A stretch of 64,000 nucleotides of DNA from Nectonema munidae (GCA_030549495.1 JAUIRK010001059.1:682001-746000), one strand, 5' to 3'; counted from the first letter of the stretch, positions 49,645 through 62,527 are shown. The notes: generated from the letters alone by a model not told the origin. Translations and numbers: made by a program.

Positions 49645-52210
49645 TGAATAGAATTATGCCTTTATGTACATTTTCAAAATGTACATTTGCTTTATCCGAC
49701 AGTTTGCACAGTTATCTGCGTTTTATTTAAATGGTATCCTTAATCATTTTTTCACTGTAACCATCTGTTACCTTAATTATATCAATTATATTTAATTATT
49801 ATTAGTTGTCAACTGTTAAATAATCTAATTGTCTTTGTCTTCGCCACACAGGAAAATCAACTATCGACTCAAAATACAAGAGATTGAGGGAAGTCAAATT
49901 TATTGGTGGCATGAGGCTTTCTTGCTCCTCCCCTCGAATGTGAGCCCCTTAATCGAAACAACTGAAGAATAACTTCTACTCTGATTTATTCAACATTTGA
50001 AACGCCATTTTCAAGACTGCATAGGAATGTGTCTAGAAAAAATTTACTCTCTTCTAGATCCTATTTGTTTGTATTTTTAGAAGGGAATACAGAATAGAGT
50101 CTACTCGATTGCGAAAACGCTTTGACGATAACAAGAACATAACGGACATGAAAGAAGCAAGAAAGCTCTTGATACACGGAGAAATCAGATGTCTTGAGTT
50201 GGATAATCAATTTCGAAAAAGATGTAAATGCGATTTGCATCTCTCTTTCATGTATTTATTTCCTTTTTCTTAAAGTTCCCAAGTCAGAAGGCGGAGTGGC
50301 AGATAATAGATACATGCCTATCTCAGATCTAGTAAGCACGTTTATTCTTTATAACCTGATCATCTTTTCTGGTGCACACGACACAAATTGGGTAAAGTTT
50401 TTCTGTGCCCCTTTAAAGGGCACTCTTTCTTTACTAACAACTTTTCTTATGATGTTTAGAGCTTCTTGGCTTTTATTCTTCATTTATTTACTTTTTTAAT
50501 GCAAAAAATGTTTGATTTACATTGCTACCTCAATCTTTTCAAGTGTTCTTGTGTATGTGTAAGGTATTCATATATTTTATTTCCAAACTTTGTAATATTT
50601 AAGGAGACCGAAAAATAAAGAATCCTATAGGCCTTATATAATATAGCGCTGGTTGTATTTTTAAACAACGGATTTTTGATTTTCACGCAAAGTTTCAAAT
50701 ACAAAAGTTTGAAGTAAATTTTAGTAACTTTAAGCGAAATTTAGAGTAAAGGTTGAAATGTTTTAGATCTTATATGCGTCGGCCATGTTAACTCAACCGT
50801 TCACAGCCATCATGCATTTTGAGGAATGAGAATAAAAGTATCGGGAAGGGCAGTAAGTTTTGCTGAAACCATACCGATGCCGATGCTTGAGAAAAGTACG
50901 ATTCTCACATGTTCCGAAATTGATTCCGATTGATGGCCCCATTACTCGATTCTTTATCATCAATTTGAAAAGCTTCTATTCGTTTTATCCTGGTCGCTAT
51001 ATGACCCTTTTTCATAAAATACACGGAGATGATTAAGAATAAAAGTTGACAATTTTTAAGCTTCGTTAATTTATAGCTTTTTCATTAATCCATTAAAAGT
51101 AGATTTGATTCTTGAGTCTTATTCTTTTTCCTAATTTGTTCCAAAAAATGTAAATTTTTTGATAGTAATACTTTATTTTTAAAAAAAAATGTTTTTTATG
51201 CCCATCTCTGAAAGATAAAATTAAAATTAATATTAATTTTTATTAACATAAATTATATCCTTATCTCCAGTTAGAGTTTAATTTGTGATATAATTATAAA
51301 ACTTAACTGTGCAATGAATAAAGTTTTTCTTAGGTGGTGTTTGTCAAAAGGATCTGTGTTTAACACAGAATCATGATCGTATGTGTACTAATGTTTATCA
51401 TATCAAGATGCGTCCATCAAGACCAAAATGTTACTTTTTTATTTGGAATCAATAAAGATTTTATTTAAATGTATGATTTTAAGTATGGACGGTGATGTGT
51501 TGTTTGTATACGCACGCATGCATGCATGCAACATTATAAATGTAGTATTATACACATACGTTTAAATACAAACAAGGCCCATTTCTATCTCGCTTAGTAA
51601 AATGTATATTTATTATTTATCAAATTCCCGCTTCCATTTTATTTTTATAATTTTTTTTTATCTATAATGGTATAAAAATAAGAGAGACATTAAAAAGGGA
51701 TTTAATCGATAGGGGTATGCCTCCATTATATAAGATATATCCTACTTATATTTGTTTCTTTCTCCCGAATAAAAAAATGGTTTCTTTTTATATTTGAATT
51801 TAGTTTGTCACTACTATAAATCTCCAATTTTTATCTTTAATATCGAAAGAAGGTACGAAGAATGCTGAATTAGTTTCTATCAAGCAAGATATCCAATTTT
51901 AATTTCACACCATTTTGAAATTTGCTTTGCGAAAAGTTGGAAACAAAATATATCCAAAATAAAATCATAAAATAAAAAATTTTCTGAGTTTTATGTTAAA
52001 AGCTTTTCATAATCCTTATTCAAAAGAAATATCGAGAGTGAGCTATGCTAAAAAACAGGCGTAAACATTCGAAGTAAGGAATGCATGAAAAGAGCGTATT
52101 GATTTATTCCTGGTGATAAAGATGGATGATGAGTGGCATGAATAAATAAAATTGCTTAATTTGGAAAATAATAATTATTTACCACTTACTTCGAAAAATC
52201 AAAGCTCACT
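49645..52210. other. Non-coding DNA
   Basis: No exon recognised. A transposon-end motif lies at 49,929-49,955, and a short GCATGCATGCATGCA run near 51,517-51,531. Confidence 0.45.
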
Positions 52211-52460
52211 TGATGGGCGCACATCCTTAAAATTATTGGAGGGGGAGGCAAACTTTTTTTTTTTATGATTTTTAAATTTTTTTTAGAAGAATTTGTGTCT
52301 GAAACTCAACCGTAAAATAATTAAAATAATGTGGAAAGTCCACTCACAAGCCAAACAACTCGTAGTGATATAAAAAAGATATAATTTCAAAATTATAGGT
52401 GTAGCGAAACGCCTTTTCATACCCTTTGAAATCTCCTCTGTCACCACTTTTCTCCTATAG

Positions 52461-52945
52461 CAGTGGTTCCCAACCGGGGGTCCATGGATCCCTAGGGGTC
52501 TATGGAAGAATTTCAAGGGGTCCATGGAAATTCTACTTCAAACTACTTATGCTGAATCTCCTTTGTCGTAAATGGGTTAATATACTTCTATTTTCCAAAT
52601 CAATATAAATATATATATATTCAGGGCTTTTTTAAATGAATATTTCTTCCCTTTTTTAAAGTTTCATATTTTGAATGTTTATATATATCCTTTTTATTAG
52701 GTACAATATTTTTGAAAAATTTATATTTTAATTGGAAAAAAATTTTATTCACATTTTATCTCAGGCTTTACAATTTCTCTGATTTCATATGAATAAGGAT
52801 ACGATTTAATCAGATGACTACAATCATTTTTTGCATAAAAATCTTTGGTTAATTTTGTTGGCTCAAACTATTCAGTTGTAGGGGTCCACAGGTAAAAAAG
52901 TGACTGAAAAAGGGGGAACGGGATAAAAAAGGTTGGGAACCAGTG
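52461..52945. mobile_element. hAT MITE (485 bp), derivative of the 54.4-55.6 kb BED-hAT family
   Basis: Ends are CAGTGGTTCCCAACCGGGG and (inverted) CACTGGTTCCCAACC. The flanking 8-mers TCCTATAG (52,453) and TCCTAGAG (52,946) match 7 of 8. The left subterminal GGTCCATGG, GAAGAATTTCAAGGGGTCC is almost the same as the 5' end of the coding hAT at 55,613. The interior is non-coding. Confidence 0.88.
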
Positions 52946-52954
52946 TCCTAGAGC

Positions 52955-54435
52955 ATAATGTCAAGATTTACACAATTTTTTATTGAAAATGGTATCAATG
53001 AAAAGCTCTACTCTTTGTTGTTAACATAAGCTAGGTTTTACAAAAAAAATATTTTTATTTTTGCAATATCTGCTTTTTTGTGACGTCAGTCAAATTTTAT
53101 TTAGTTCAAAAAATTCCCATAATAATCTCATGAATTTGTATTTTTTTTCCAATGTTTCATATAACAAAGGTAAATTTTGTTTTTTTTTCATTTAAAAATA
53201 TCAGAGTAAAAGAAAACTTCCTAAAATTAATGGTATTTTTTACTTTTTAAGGGTCAGTATAATGATTTTCTATTAAATTTTTCTCAATGTTTCTTGAATA
53301 AATACTAAAATTTAGTAGTAGAATAAGATCGTTATTTATTTTAGATAACACGAAATTAACATTATTCTAACAATTTTCAATGCTTTTACGTTGTAATGTT
53401 TATTTTGGGTTAATATAACAGATTTTATCTTATTCAGGTATTTTTAATAGGAAAATTAAAATGAAAATTCCTTCTAGTTTCATGTAGGAGTTTTTTCATT
53501 AGAAATGATTCGTTTGAACAAAAGAAAACTAAAGAAACCTTTTAGAATTTTTGAATGGGCAGTCCTCCCTATTTTAACTCATATAGAGGTATTTTTCATT
53601 TTACTTTTTAAATGTAGGTTATCAGTTAAAATCCGTGTAGGGAGTATTGTTCATATTTTAAGAAAATATGATATTCATGGTTACTAAAAAAGCACACCCA
53701 CTACAGGCCATTTTCAAATAACACATAATCGTTCATTATTATAGCTCTATATATATATGTGAACACGTGTGTATTTTAAAGCAGCCTGTTCATTTGGTAA
53801 GCATAGCTGCTTATCTTATGTGCACGTAGTCTTCAGCTTGCTTCATTAAGACGGAGGAGTGTTTTATATTAACGAAAGTAGATATCCCAACTCAATGCAT
53901 GTCTTTTACCACCACACCTTTGCGCAAATCATAGTTATCAATTTAGTACACGTGTGTAATGCGAGTTTTTAGTATAGGTTTTTATATTTCTTATAGCTTT
54001 ATTTCATCACCAGATATAAATCAAATCGATTGACAAAGGTTGACAATAGGAGAAGGAATGTTGAAAAAGGATTTAATCCGTTTTATCCCTATTTCCTCAT
54101 ATGAGGACACAACGTATGTTTAGACAGAAGAAATTAAAAAAAAATAAATTTAGATTTTATAAGTGATATTTTCTTTCTATTGTACGTTTCTAGACTAGTC
54201 ATAATTTTTTTTTGAAAATAAAAAAAGTATATTTTTATTTTTAATGAATTCTAAAAATTCATTATTTTTATTACATTTTTTAATTCATATTTAAATTATA
54301 ACTTTTAGATTTAAATGAAATTTTAAAGATTTATCTTCAGAAAACAATATGAATGGGAAAAATAATTTTCATATTTTATTTTCAAACTTAAATACATATT
54401 CAAATGATTTGTAAATATGTTTAGAAATTAATATG
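52955..54435. other. Non-coding AT-rich DNA
   Basis: No exon or element recognised; the short frame 53,505-53,687 has no family resemblance. Confidence 0.45.
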
Positions 54436-54439
54436 AATG

Positions 54440-55613
54440 AAAAAATCTTTTACTACATTAAATTTGGATTTTACTTTTGCTTGGAAACCCGATCTCGACC
54501 CACTCATGGCGGAAGCTCCATCAGTTTGATTCCAACAGGATTATTCTAACTCAAACCATGATTGTCAAAAAACGATGACTGTATTCATCACATCACTGGC
54601 CCTAAATGCCGTTTCAAGATTTTGACAGCAAAAAAATTCCTCCTTGATTATGCCTTTGAACAGGTATCGGCAATATACCAACAGCTGGCACTCCATTGCT
54701 ACATCAGTGGATTCATTGATCTGTATGGCAAAAATGGCGGATGCTTTTCTCTCTTTAATAATTTGATCTTTCATATCACCTGACATGTCCCTCATTCTTC
54801 GCTGGATAGTATTATTCGAAAGAGATATCACTTAGTTTCTGTGTTGCTTCTCCTCCAAGAACCAGTCTAACCATTTTTTTGCACAAGGGATGATCAATTC
54901 TTCAGCAATTGTGTGTGGTTTTTTCTTCCGTGCTATTAAATAAGCCACTCTGTATGATGCTTCCATGATGTTCCCTCTCTTCTCTTAGAAGCTATCAGTC
55001 GCATCACATTTTTGCCTCTTCAGTTCATCAGCTTTCTTCTTGAAGAAATCCTTTTCTTTCCTAGCATACTCAGGGTAGCATTTGGTCAGGTGAAGTTGTA
55101 ATTTTGACGGCTTCAGTGAATCATTTCCCAGGACACGAAAACAAATAACACACTGTGGCAGATCTACATTATTTTTTTGAATCGAAGTAAACCCCCACTG
55201 AAGATAATCTTCTGAGAACTTTCTCTTCTTACTTGACATTATGCAATATCTGTGGGTGGAAAAAAGAAAAGTATAATAAAATAAAATAAAGGTTATTTAT
55301 TAATTTCTCTTTTATTCATATATCACGTATCTTCATGACACCTGCTATTTCAGGAGGCAATAAATCTTCCTGTCATGTCGCGGGCCACTCATGACCATCC
55401 GAATAGCCAAATTTGTCACGTGGGCAGTGAGTTTGACACCCCTGATACCGTTAGCTAATGTAGAGCACATTCAGTTTTAAGGATTGTCTACAGTAGTATG
55501 AATTTTATTCTGTGCCATATGTCTCTTAATTTCGGTATAATAAATTTAAAAATAAGTAGAATTTCTATGGATCCCTTGAAATTCTTCCATGGACCCCTGA
55601 TTGGGAACCACTG
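54440..55613 (-). mobile_element. hAT transposon with BED finger (ZBED5/FAM200-like), 3'-truncated
   Basis: It starts at 55,613 with CAGTGGTTCCCAATCAGGGG. The coding start at 55,239 reads MSSKKRKFSEDYLQWGFTSI, then PQCVICFRVLGNDSLKPSKL and QLHLTKCYPEY: a BED zinc finger (C..C...H....C/H). After a stop near 54,987, KKPHTIAEELIIPCAKKW, then VISLSNNTIQRRMRDMSGDM (54,565-54,831) and AIQINESTDVAMECQLLVYC, then TDGASAMSGSRSGFQAK. The first catalytic-region motif (here INESTD, usually LDESTD) has lost its Asp. The RNase H insertion and dimerisation domain are missing. It is the freshest ZBED-type hAT here. Confidence 0.9.
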
Positions 55614-55639
55614 ATCTGAAAAACAACTCCTATTTTCAA

Positions 55640-56215
55640 GCACAGTGGGTAAACGCCTTTCAAAACATAAATCCTGCTCTCCCTCGTGAGTTAAGACACG
55701 CTCACCAACATTGTCTGTTCTCAGTGATGAAAAGAAACTTGATGTGCAGCAGAAGTAATACCCTCAAAATGATAGATTTTGGTCAAAGTCTGGTGAAATG
55801 GATGCCCGAGTGATCACTCGGAGTCAGGGAGCAGCTTCAGTCGTGTTGTGGGCAGCTGTTACTGAGACAGGAAGAATCAACGAAGGAAATTAGCTAAACG
55901 TTATCTTTGAGCAATCTTTAATACCCTCGGCAAAAGGACATTTCAATAAACGCAGATGGTAATTTCAACAAGACTCTGCCCCTCTCATGAGCAAAGAAAA
56001 CTCAAGAGTAGTTGGAAAGGGGCTTTCTTTTCGAAAGAAGAATGACCGCCTTCATCACCAGATATAAATCCTCTTGATTACTGCATCTGGTCAGTTTTGA
56101 AGAGTAAAGTGTCAAGAAGCAAACACTCAAGTTTGGATGCTTTGAAAAGAGACTTGATCACAGAATGGCCCAAAATTCTAAAAAAATCTCTTAAAGTTTC
56201 AAAAAAATTAAAAAA
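55640..56215 (+). mobile_element. Mariner-family transposase relic
   Basis: Shifting frames show RVITRSQGAASVVLW-like text, VLWAAVTETGRINEG, then QQDSAPLMS, HQI*ILLITASGQF (eroded SPDLNPLDYCIWS) and KSLKVSKKLKKNTDKSVIK. These are the mariner DD34D-type landmarks (V.VWGGVT..G; FQQDSAP.H; SPDLNP.DY.IW). About 0.58 kb remains, badly frameshifted. It starts right beside the TIR of the hAT at 55,613. Confidence 0.75.
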
Positions 56216-56399
56216 AAACACAGATAAATCAGTCATAAAATAAAAGCTTAAAAGATAAAAAATACTCAGAAATCAGTTTGTTTTATTTATATTTCATTCT
56301 AAATTTTTAATACCCTTTTTTGTCTACGCAGTTATGGCAAAGAAAACACTGATACATTAAGTAAGTAATTTTTTTTGAATTGTTAACAAATCAAAAGAT

Positions 56400-57880
56400 A
56401 TTAAAACTTTAAACAATGTAAAATTCACAATATAAGGAATTAGATTTATAAGTGAAATTTTGGCAAATATAGCAATCCTCAACTGAACAAATTTCTTGAT
56501 CATATGAATCTAAGAAATATGAGATGAGAAACTTTTTCAATTTACTAGGATGAATAAGATTGGGGTAGAAAAGATTCGTCGAGTTATTGAAATGAGACAA
56601 AAATTTGTGAGAGAACGTGACGATTAGTCTCGTTAAATTAATGTCTCGATTTAGAGAACCTGTAAAATGGTGTTATTATTTAATGGAAAAATCTGGGAAA
56701 ACATCTGTCTTTTTTAATGTTAAAAGATCAAGCTATCAAAAATAGGTGGAAGATACGAATGCAAGTAATTATTCAGAACCATAGCTAATTTCATATTGTA
56801 TTGAGTTTTATGAAAAAAGTGATTTAGTGTGAAACTTCGGTTCAAAATATTTCTTTAAATTCTTTTTTAAAATATAGTTGAGTCTTTAGTATGACCCCAG
56901 TTGAATATACTATACGTTAAGTATGGTAAAAATAGAGATATATAAAACATGAGCATTATATTAGACCGTAAGAAATGCTTCAATTGCTCACCAATAATAA
57001 AAGCTAATGTATGTGAAACATAGTTGTGTGGTTAGACTAGGATAAATTACAATTGATAATATAATCAGTCCAAGTAAATTAAACTCTGACATTTTGAAAG
57101 CCTATTTTCCACAAAGATCATCGAATTTGGAAATATTTGCTTTATATGAAAAGGTTATACTGCATGATTTACTAGACTTTACTTTCAATCCATTTTTATT
57201 AAACCATTTCGTGATAGAACCTATATTTTTTAAAATTTTATTCATTTATAACTCCTGAGAAAATAATTGAGATATCATCTACATACATAAAATTTTAAGC
57301 TTGGAAAGTCTGAGGAAAAATCATTTATAAATATATTAAAAAGAAGCGGATCGAGGATAGAACCCTATGGTACACCAGGCAGGACTCTTTTTATCAGAGA
57401 AGGAATTATTGACAACAACTGATTGGAATCTATTATGGAGATAGAAGAAAAAAATCTCAAAGCGCCATAAGAGAGACCATATCTTTGAAGCTCAGAAAAT
57501 TATGATAATTGAGCTAATGAAATTCATATGGAAAATTTCAATGGAGAGTTGTTAGTTCTAAAATCGAACTGAAAGTAAATCATTATTCTTATAGATCTGT
57601 GGTTAATAAGCTTCCTTTTTAAAGATAGGCGAAATTTTGCGAACTTAGAAAGATACAATTTTGGATACAAGAGTTAAAAACGATCATAAGAACAGGAGAT
57701 ATATAGCTTTGTATCATTTTTAAATCGTATAAGGAAAGGCCATAGATATCTTCGCTACGACTATTTCAAACTTTTGAAAGCGAAGAGAATATCATTTATT
57801 CAAACAGGATTAAGGAAAAAGAAAGAATTTCTATCTACAACAAGAGTTTCATTAAACCTCAAAGATTGTTCATTAATTGT
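56400..57880 (-). mobile_element. LINE reverse transcriptase relic
   Basis: On the minus strand, near 57,300-57,370: GSILDPLLFNIFINDFSSDF, then FMYVDDISIIFS (RT active site YVDD). The C-terminal frame 56,409-56,600 ends DCYICQNFTYKSNSLYCEF. Many stops elsewhere. It abuts the 3' end of the next LINE at about 57,926. Confidence 0.75.
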
Positions 57881-58659
57881 ACGGCATTAAGAGCCTTGCA
57901 TCTCTTAGCGTAATCCGATGTGGCCAGCTGTTGTTGTTGTTAGCCCCTAGATTATACTATCTCTATATGAGTATAATCTATCAGTTCAAAACAAAGCTTT
58001 GTTTAAACCGAGAAAGTATTTCCATAAAAGAAAGTACTCTCTGGGAAAAGTGTAGAATTTTGTTACACTTTCGCAGCAGCAGCGATAAACCAGTGTATTT
58101 CAGCCAACCCGCAAAAATTGCCCATAAGGTACTACTGGCTTTTTGCAGGCTTGGTTTGAGTGTCGTGAAAATATGTGGGCAGTTAAATAAATGATGAGTG
58201 TTGTGTTGATGTTGATTGCAAACTGGACAGAGTGGATTTGTATGTGTTTTTGGATTTATCTTGTGAAGATTCGCGGAGCAATGGTGACTTGTTGGTTCTA
58301 AGTTGAGCAAGTGTATGTCTTAATTTAATTGATATTGTTTCTGATTTTTGGTGGAGGAATATTTATGAGCTTGTTATGTTTGAGTGTGGAGAGATAGTCG
58401 CTTACCGCTTGTGTGTGTATTACTTTGTTGTGTAATAGTTTTGTAGGTATTGATGAGAATTTCTTTGTTTTTCCTCCATTTTATGTCAGTTAATGCTCTA
58501 ATAATGTTTACAGTTTTGTTTGCTTTTTCATGAGTGTTTTGCTCGTGTTTGTTGTATGTGAGTTTGGAGTCGAATGTTAATCCTAATATTTTAGGGTTTT
58601 TGAGTTTGTTCTGTGTTTGCTTTGGTGAAAAGTGTTGATTGAGATTTTGCTATGTTGAT

Positions 58660-58714
58660 TAAGAGTAAAAGAATGAGTTTTTCTGTCATGAGAGGTGCTT
58701 ATATAGTGCTTGCC
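58660..58714 (-). repeat. Terminal direct repeat, left copy
   Basis: Identical over 55 bp to 60,021-60,075; it bounds the nested retroelement. Confidence 0.9.
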
Positions 58715-60020
58715 ATGGTATGTTTTCTTCTCGTGACGGGGCATCTGCGAGATTCTTTTTCGTGTTGACATATGTGATTTGCCTAGCTGGATTTTTCGGT
58801 GATGAGTTGGCGCTGATATTGAGCCATATGTTAGTAATTCCCGACTTTTCCCATACTTGGATTGCGGTAGTGCTGTCGGATAGAATCTTGCAGTTTTCCT
58901 TGGTGAATTTGAGTCCAATGCCGATAGCCATTGTCTCCATAATCTCGATTCGTCGTTTATTTCTAAATTTTAGGGTGACATTAATATGTTTACTTGAAAT
59001 CCCTATGGTATCTTCGGTGGCGTCCACATACACTTTTTTAGTAGGAGTAACTTTTTGCGAAAAAGGTATTGAATTCTTTAAGTACGGTTTGAGCGTATTC
59101 CAATACTTTTTCCAGAGGTTGATGTGAACTGGAGGGCGCGTGTATGCCCATGAGAGCAGTTTGAATCGATTAGGAATGGTACCCAGGTAGTAGTTTAAGA
59201 AAGCCGTGGCAGAGTGGCATCAGTGTTGAGATCGCTTTTTCACATTTAGCTTTTGTTCTTGGGAGAATCGTTAATTCTTTAGTTTCCAGATTCAGTTCAA
59301 CACCCAGATATTTAATTTTAGTAGTAGGTATAAGTACGCTTTTTGAGGTGTTTATTGTAACATTACATTCTAGCTTTAGGTAGGTAGCGAAGTCTTCTGT
59401 GAATTTCAGTGTTGACTCGTAGCTATATCCAAGAATGATGATGTCGTCAATGTATACTGTACGGAGCATTCTTCTCTGGTTTCGTTGAAGACGTTGATCA
59501 GGTTCTGGAGAACAAACTGCAGCACTCCAGGTGCAAAGTTTGCTCCCATAGGTAAACAATTGAAGACATACTTTTCTTTCTTTATTCTGAATCCAAAGAG
59601 TTTTAAATATGCATGGTTAATACTAATGCCATAGAATGCATTCGCAATATCTATTTTGCACGCATAGCGGTAGCTATGGTCCTGAGGTGAGTAACGCGCC
59701 GAAGGTTGGTATCCGAGCGCTTCTTCCTTCACATCCAAGGGAGTGTGCGGAGGTCTTTCATACACAGGTGTGGGTACGTAGACGATCTCCGGGTCCTGCT
59801 TGACATTACCGTGAGAAACAGAGATGCCTGACAGGAGAGTCTCAATTCGATCCATTCTAGAGTTCAGCTCCTCTACACGTTCAACGGTAGAGACCGCACA
59901 GAAGAAAGGCTGAGATGATTGCTCCAGGGTAGGAGGAGGATTAGTATCCTTAGAAGCCATGCTGCTTGAGTATAGGCTGGTAAGGGGGAATAGGATGGTG
60001 TGAGCAGTTGACTGATTGTG

Positions 60021-60075
60021 TAAGAGTAAAAGAATGAGTTTTTCTGTCATGAGAGGTGCTTATATAGTGCTTGCC
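60021..60075 (-). repeat. Terminal direct repeat, right copy (5' in element sense)
   Basis: Identical over 55 bp to 58,660-58,714; the TATATAAG inside lies upstream of the element's first coding region. Confidence 0.9.
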
Positions 60076-62527
60076 TCGCTACTTGAGTGTGTTGATGTTA
60101 TGGTAATGTCATCAGAGTATGTGATTAGGTTTATTTGATTGTTGTCTGGTGTTGGTATGTCTGACATGTAAATGTTAAAGAGGATAGGAGAAACCTTGTT
60201 GAACGCCTGAATGTGGGTGTTTTATGTGGGATTCACTGTTTTGGTACTCTGTGTATGAGTATCTTCCGCGTAAGTAGTTTGCTAAAAACTTAATGTATTG
60301 AGCATTAATGGTAGTGTTTTTAATGAATGAGAAGGTTGATGTTAATTGTGTCAAATACCGAGGTTAGATCAAGTGTTGTTGTAATTGTGCGGTAAAAAGG
60401 GTTTTTGGTCTTAAATCCTCTGACAATGATGTTGTGTAGTGCTGTGGTAGTTGAATGACATTTTATGAAACCATGTTGATGTTCGATGTGTGGAATGTCC
60501 TTTTGTATGTTTTTGAGGATAACTTTTTCTAATAATTTCATGATTGGAGAAGGAGAGAAATAGGACGATATGATGAACTTATGTTTTTGTCTTTGCTTGG
60601 TTTTGGAATAGGGATAACTCGTGACTTTTTCCAAATATGTGGAATTGTGTTGGTGTTAATAGCTAAATTAAAAATGCGTGTTAATAGGGAGATGGCAGTT
60701 GGACCCAAGTGTTTAAGATGTATACTTGTTAAGTTGTCAGGTCCTAGACCTTTACTATAATTAGTGTTATGAAGTGCCTCTGATACTTCTTTTTCGTTAA
60801 TGGTTATGTGAGTCTTAGGCAGTTGATTTAATGCTTTATTTGATGTTTTGAGTGTTTTGTTAGTTTGCTTTGGTAGGATGTTTGTGAATTGCTTGTTGAA
60901 CGCTTCTGCTATTTCTGTGTTGTTTGTTTTCGTTTTTCCATTAAAAGTTATGTTTCGATTTATATCGGTGTGTGATTTTTTATTCTGTAGATTTTTGATC
61001 GTGTTCCAATATGTTTGTGTGACTAGTTAGATGAAATATGTTTTTGCCAGAGATCAAGTTTATGTTTATTTATTTTATGTGATATGAGTTTGTTTAATGT
61101 GTGTGTTTCTTGGTTCTTGTAGTTGGTGTGTTTTAATGTGTCTCTTTTGTCGATAAGTGTTTTGATGTCATAAAGTAAGGGTTTGTATTTTTTGTGATTT
61201 TGGATCCTTTCAGTATGTATAAATTGCCAGCTTGTTGAATGCTTTTTGCTATAAGGTTGTTAAGAGTGTGTATGTCTGTGTTGTGTAAAAAATGTGCTTA
61301 TTTTTGATAAATGTTATTGAAAAAGATTCCATTTAGTTTTTTTTTTGTTTATGTAAGTTTTCAGTGGTTCTCATGTTTAAGTGTTATGTTTGTGAGTATT
61401 GGAAGATCATTGGAAGGAAGTTTAGTTAATGTTTGCCATTTTGTGCAGTGGAAATTGCAGTGACATCTGGTGAGGTTGGTTGCTGATATGTATCTTGTGT
61501 GTGCGAGTTAGGAAGTCGTGTGAGTGTGTTTGTATTGATGATTATTGCGTTGGATTTATGTATAAGTTCAAGTATCTGCTCTCCTCTATTATCAGTGTAA
61601 GGTGAAACCATGTTTTGGAATGAGCGTTCACATCTCCCGCTATGAGATGTTTTAATAAATAATTCAAAATTTCTTCAGTGTAAAGGTTGTCAGTTACGTT
61701 TGAGTGTTGTTTTGATGGTATGTATAAGTTGGCTATGTGGTAAGGAATTTTGTTAATTAAAATTTGAAAAAGTTGATACTCTGTGAAGTTATTTGATATT
61801 TGTGTATTTAACTCTGTGAATCTGATGTTTTGTTTGATGTATGTTATACCACCTCCTCTTTTTGTTTTTGGTCTGGCATGTCTTATTTGTGTCTAGTTAA
61901 CTAATTTCGGTGTTTTTATGTCATTACTTAATTTTGTTTCTTGAACATTTATGATGTCAGGAGAGAGTTGTTGGATAAGTTATTCTAATTCTGTGAATTT
62001 GCTTTTAACACCGTTGATATTTACTTGTAGTAGTGTGAATGTGGACTGCTGATTGTGTATTGTGTAAAGTTTTTTGTTATTAGGGGAGATCTTTTGTGAA
62101 AATTGTGTTGGTTTTGTGTGTGTTGCGCATGTCTAGTTTGCGCTGTACTTAAGTGAGATTTGTGTGCATTTGAGATGCAACCAGTGTGCTATGTTGTGGT
62201 TGCATCTAATTGTAGTGTTTTTATATATATATTTGTTGCATAAGTTACATATATATATTTTGTAGTTCCAGTCATGGGAGCTGATTTCTCCTTCTCTGCC
62301 TGCCTGTCCCAGGGTGACAGATGCCGCCTATTGTATGTTTTAGCCATTTTTGTAATTTTTTTTGAGACATTTTTAAACCCACCATAAAGGCGTCTCAAGT
62401 TAGGTGACTCAAATGTCAGCGACTCCTTATTCAGTGTATTCGCAGCTATCCTATATATCTATAGCACACTCATCTATCCGCAACCTGAGGACGCTTTCTG
62501 AAGTTAGAGTAAAGCTAGTCACCTGGG

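Larger units (their letters stand above)
58660..60075 (-). mobile_element. Compact RT-RNase H retroelement with 55-bp terminal direct repeats, nested in a LINE
   Basis: Identical 55-bp direct repeats at 58,660-58,714 and 60,021-60,075 bound the insertion. On the minus strand each contains TATATAAG, fitting a short LTR with a promoter. Inside are a leader, an Ala/Pro-rich N-terminal region beginning MASKDTNPPP, an LTR-type RT region (LPMGANFAPGV; VYIDDIIILG) and an RNase H-like C-terminal region (DSTTAIQVWEKSG; ADAPSR). No protease or integrase is seen. The family is undetermined (LTR-order RT). It is broken, with roughly two interruptions; the identical repeats suggest a fairly young insertion. 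Virus-like kin, treated as a fossil. Confidence 0.8.
57926..62350 (-). mobile_element. Near-full-length LINE (endonuclease-RT type) interrupted by a nested element
   Basis: The 5' part has INGVKSKFTELE, LIQQLSPDIINVQETKLSND and RPKTKRGGGITYIKQNIRFT (62,040-61,800). Then the endonuclease core AGDVNAHSKTW and DNRGEQILELIHKSNAIIIN, NTLTRLPNSHTQ, SPDVTAIST (61,426-61,660). RT follows: IMKLLEKVILKNIQKDIPHI, HQHGFIKCHSTTTALHNIIV, TTLDLTSVFDTI (60,320-60,634), VSPILFNIYMSDI and LITYSDDITITS (about 60,110). After the nested 58,660-60,075 insertion come AKSQSTLFTK, KILGLTFDSKLTYNKHE and a zinc-knuckle-like end CPVCNQHQHNTHHLFNC. The 3' tail is (AAC)n at 57,928. The family is jockey-superfamily-like with one ORF2-type protein. 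Several frameshifts. Confidence 0.9.

Noticed and set aside
51510-51535. GCATGCATGCATGCA palindromic run
   Set aside because: A short simple repeat without further structure.
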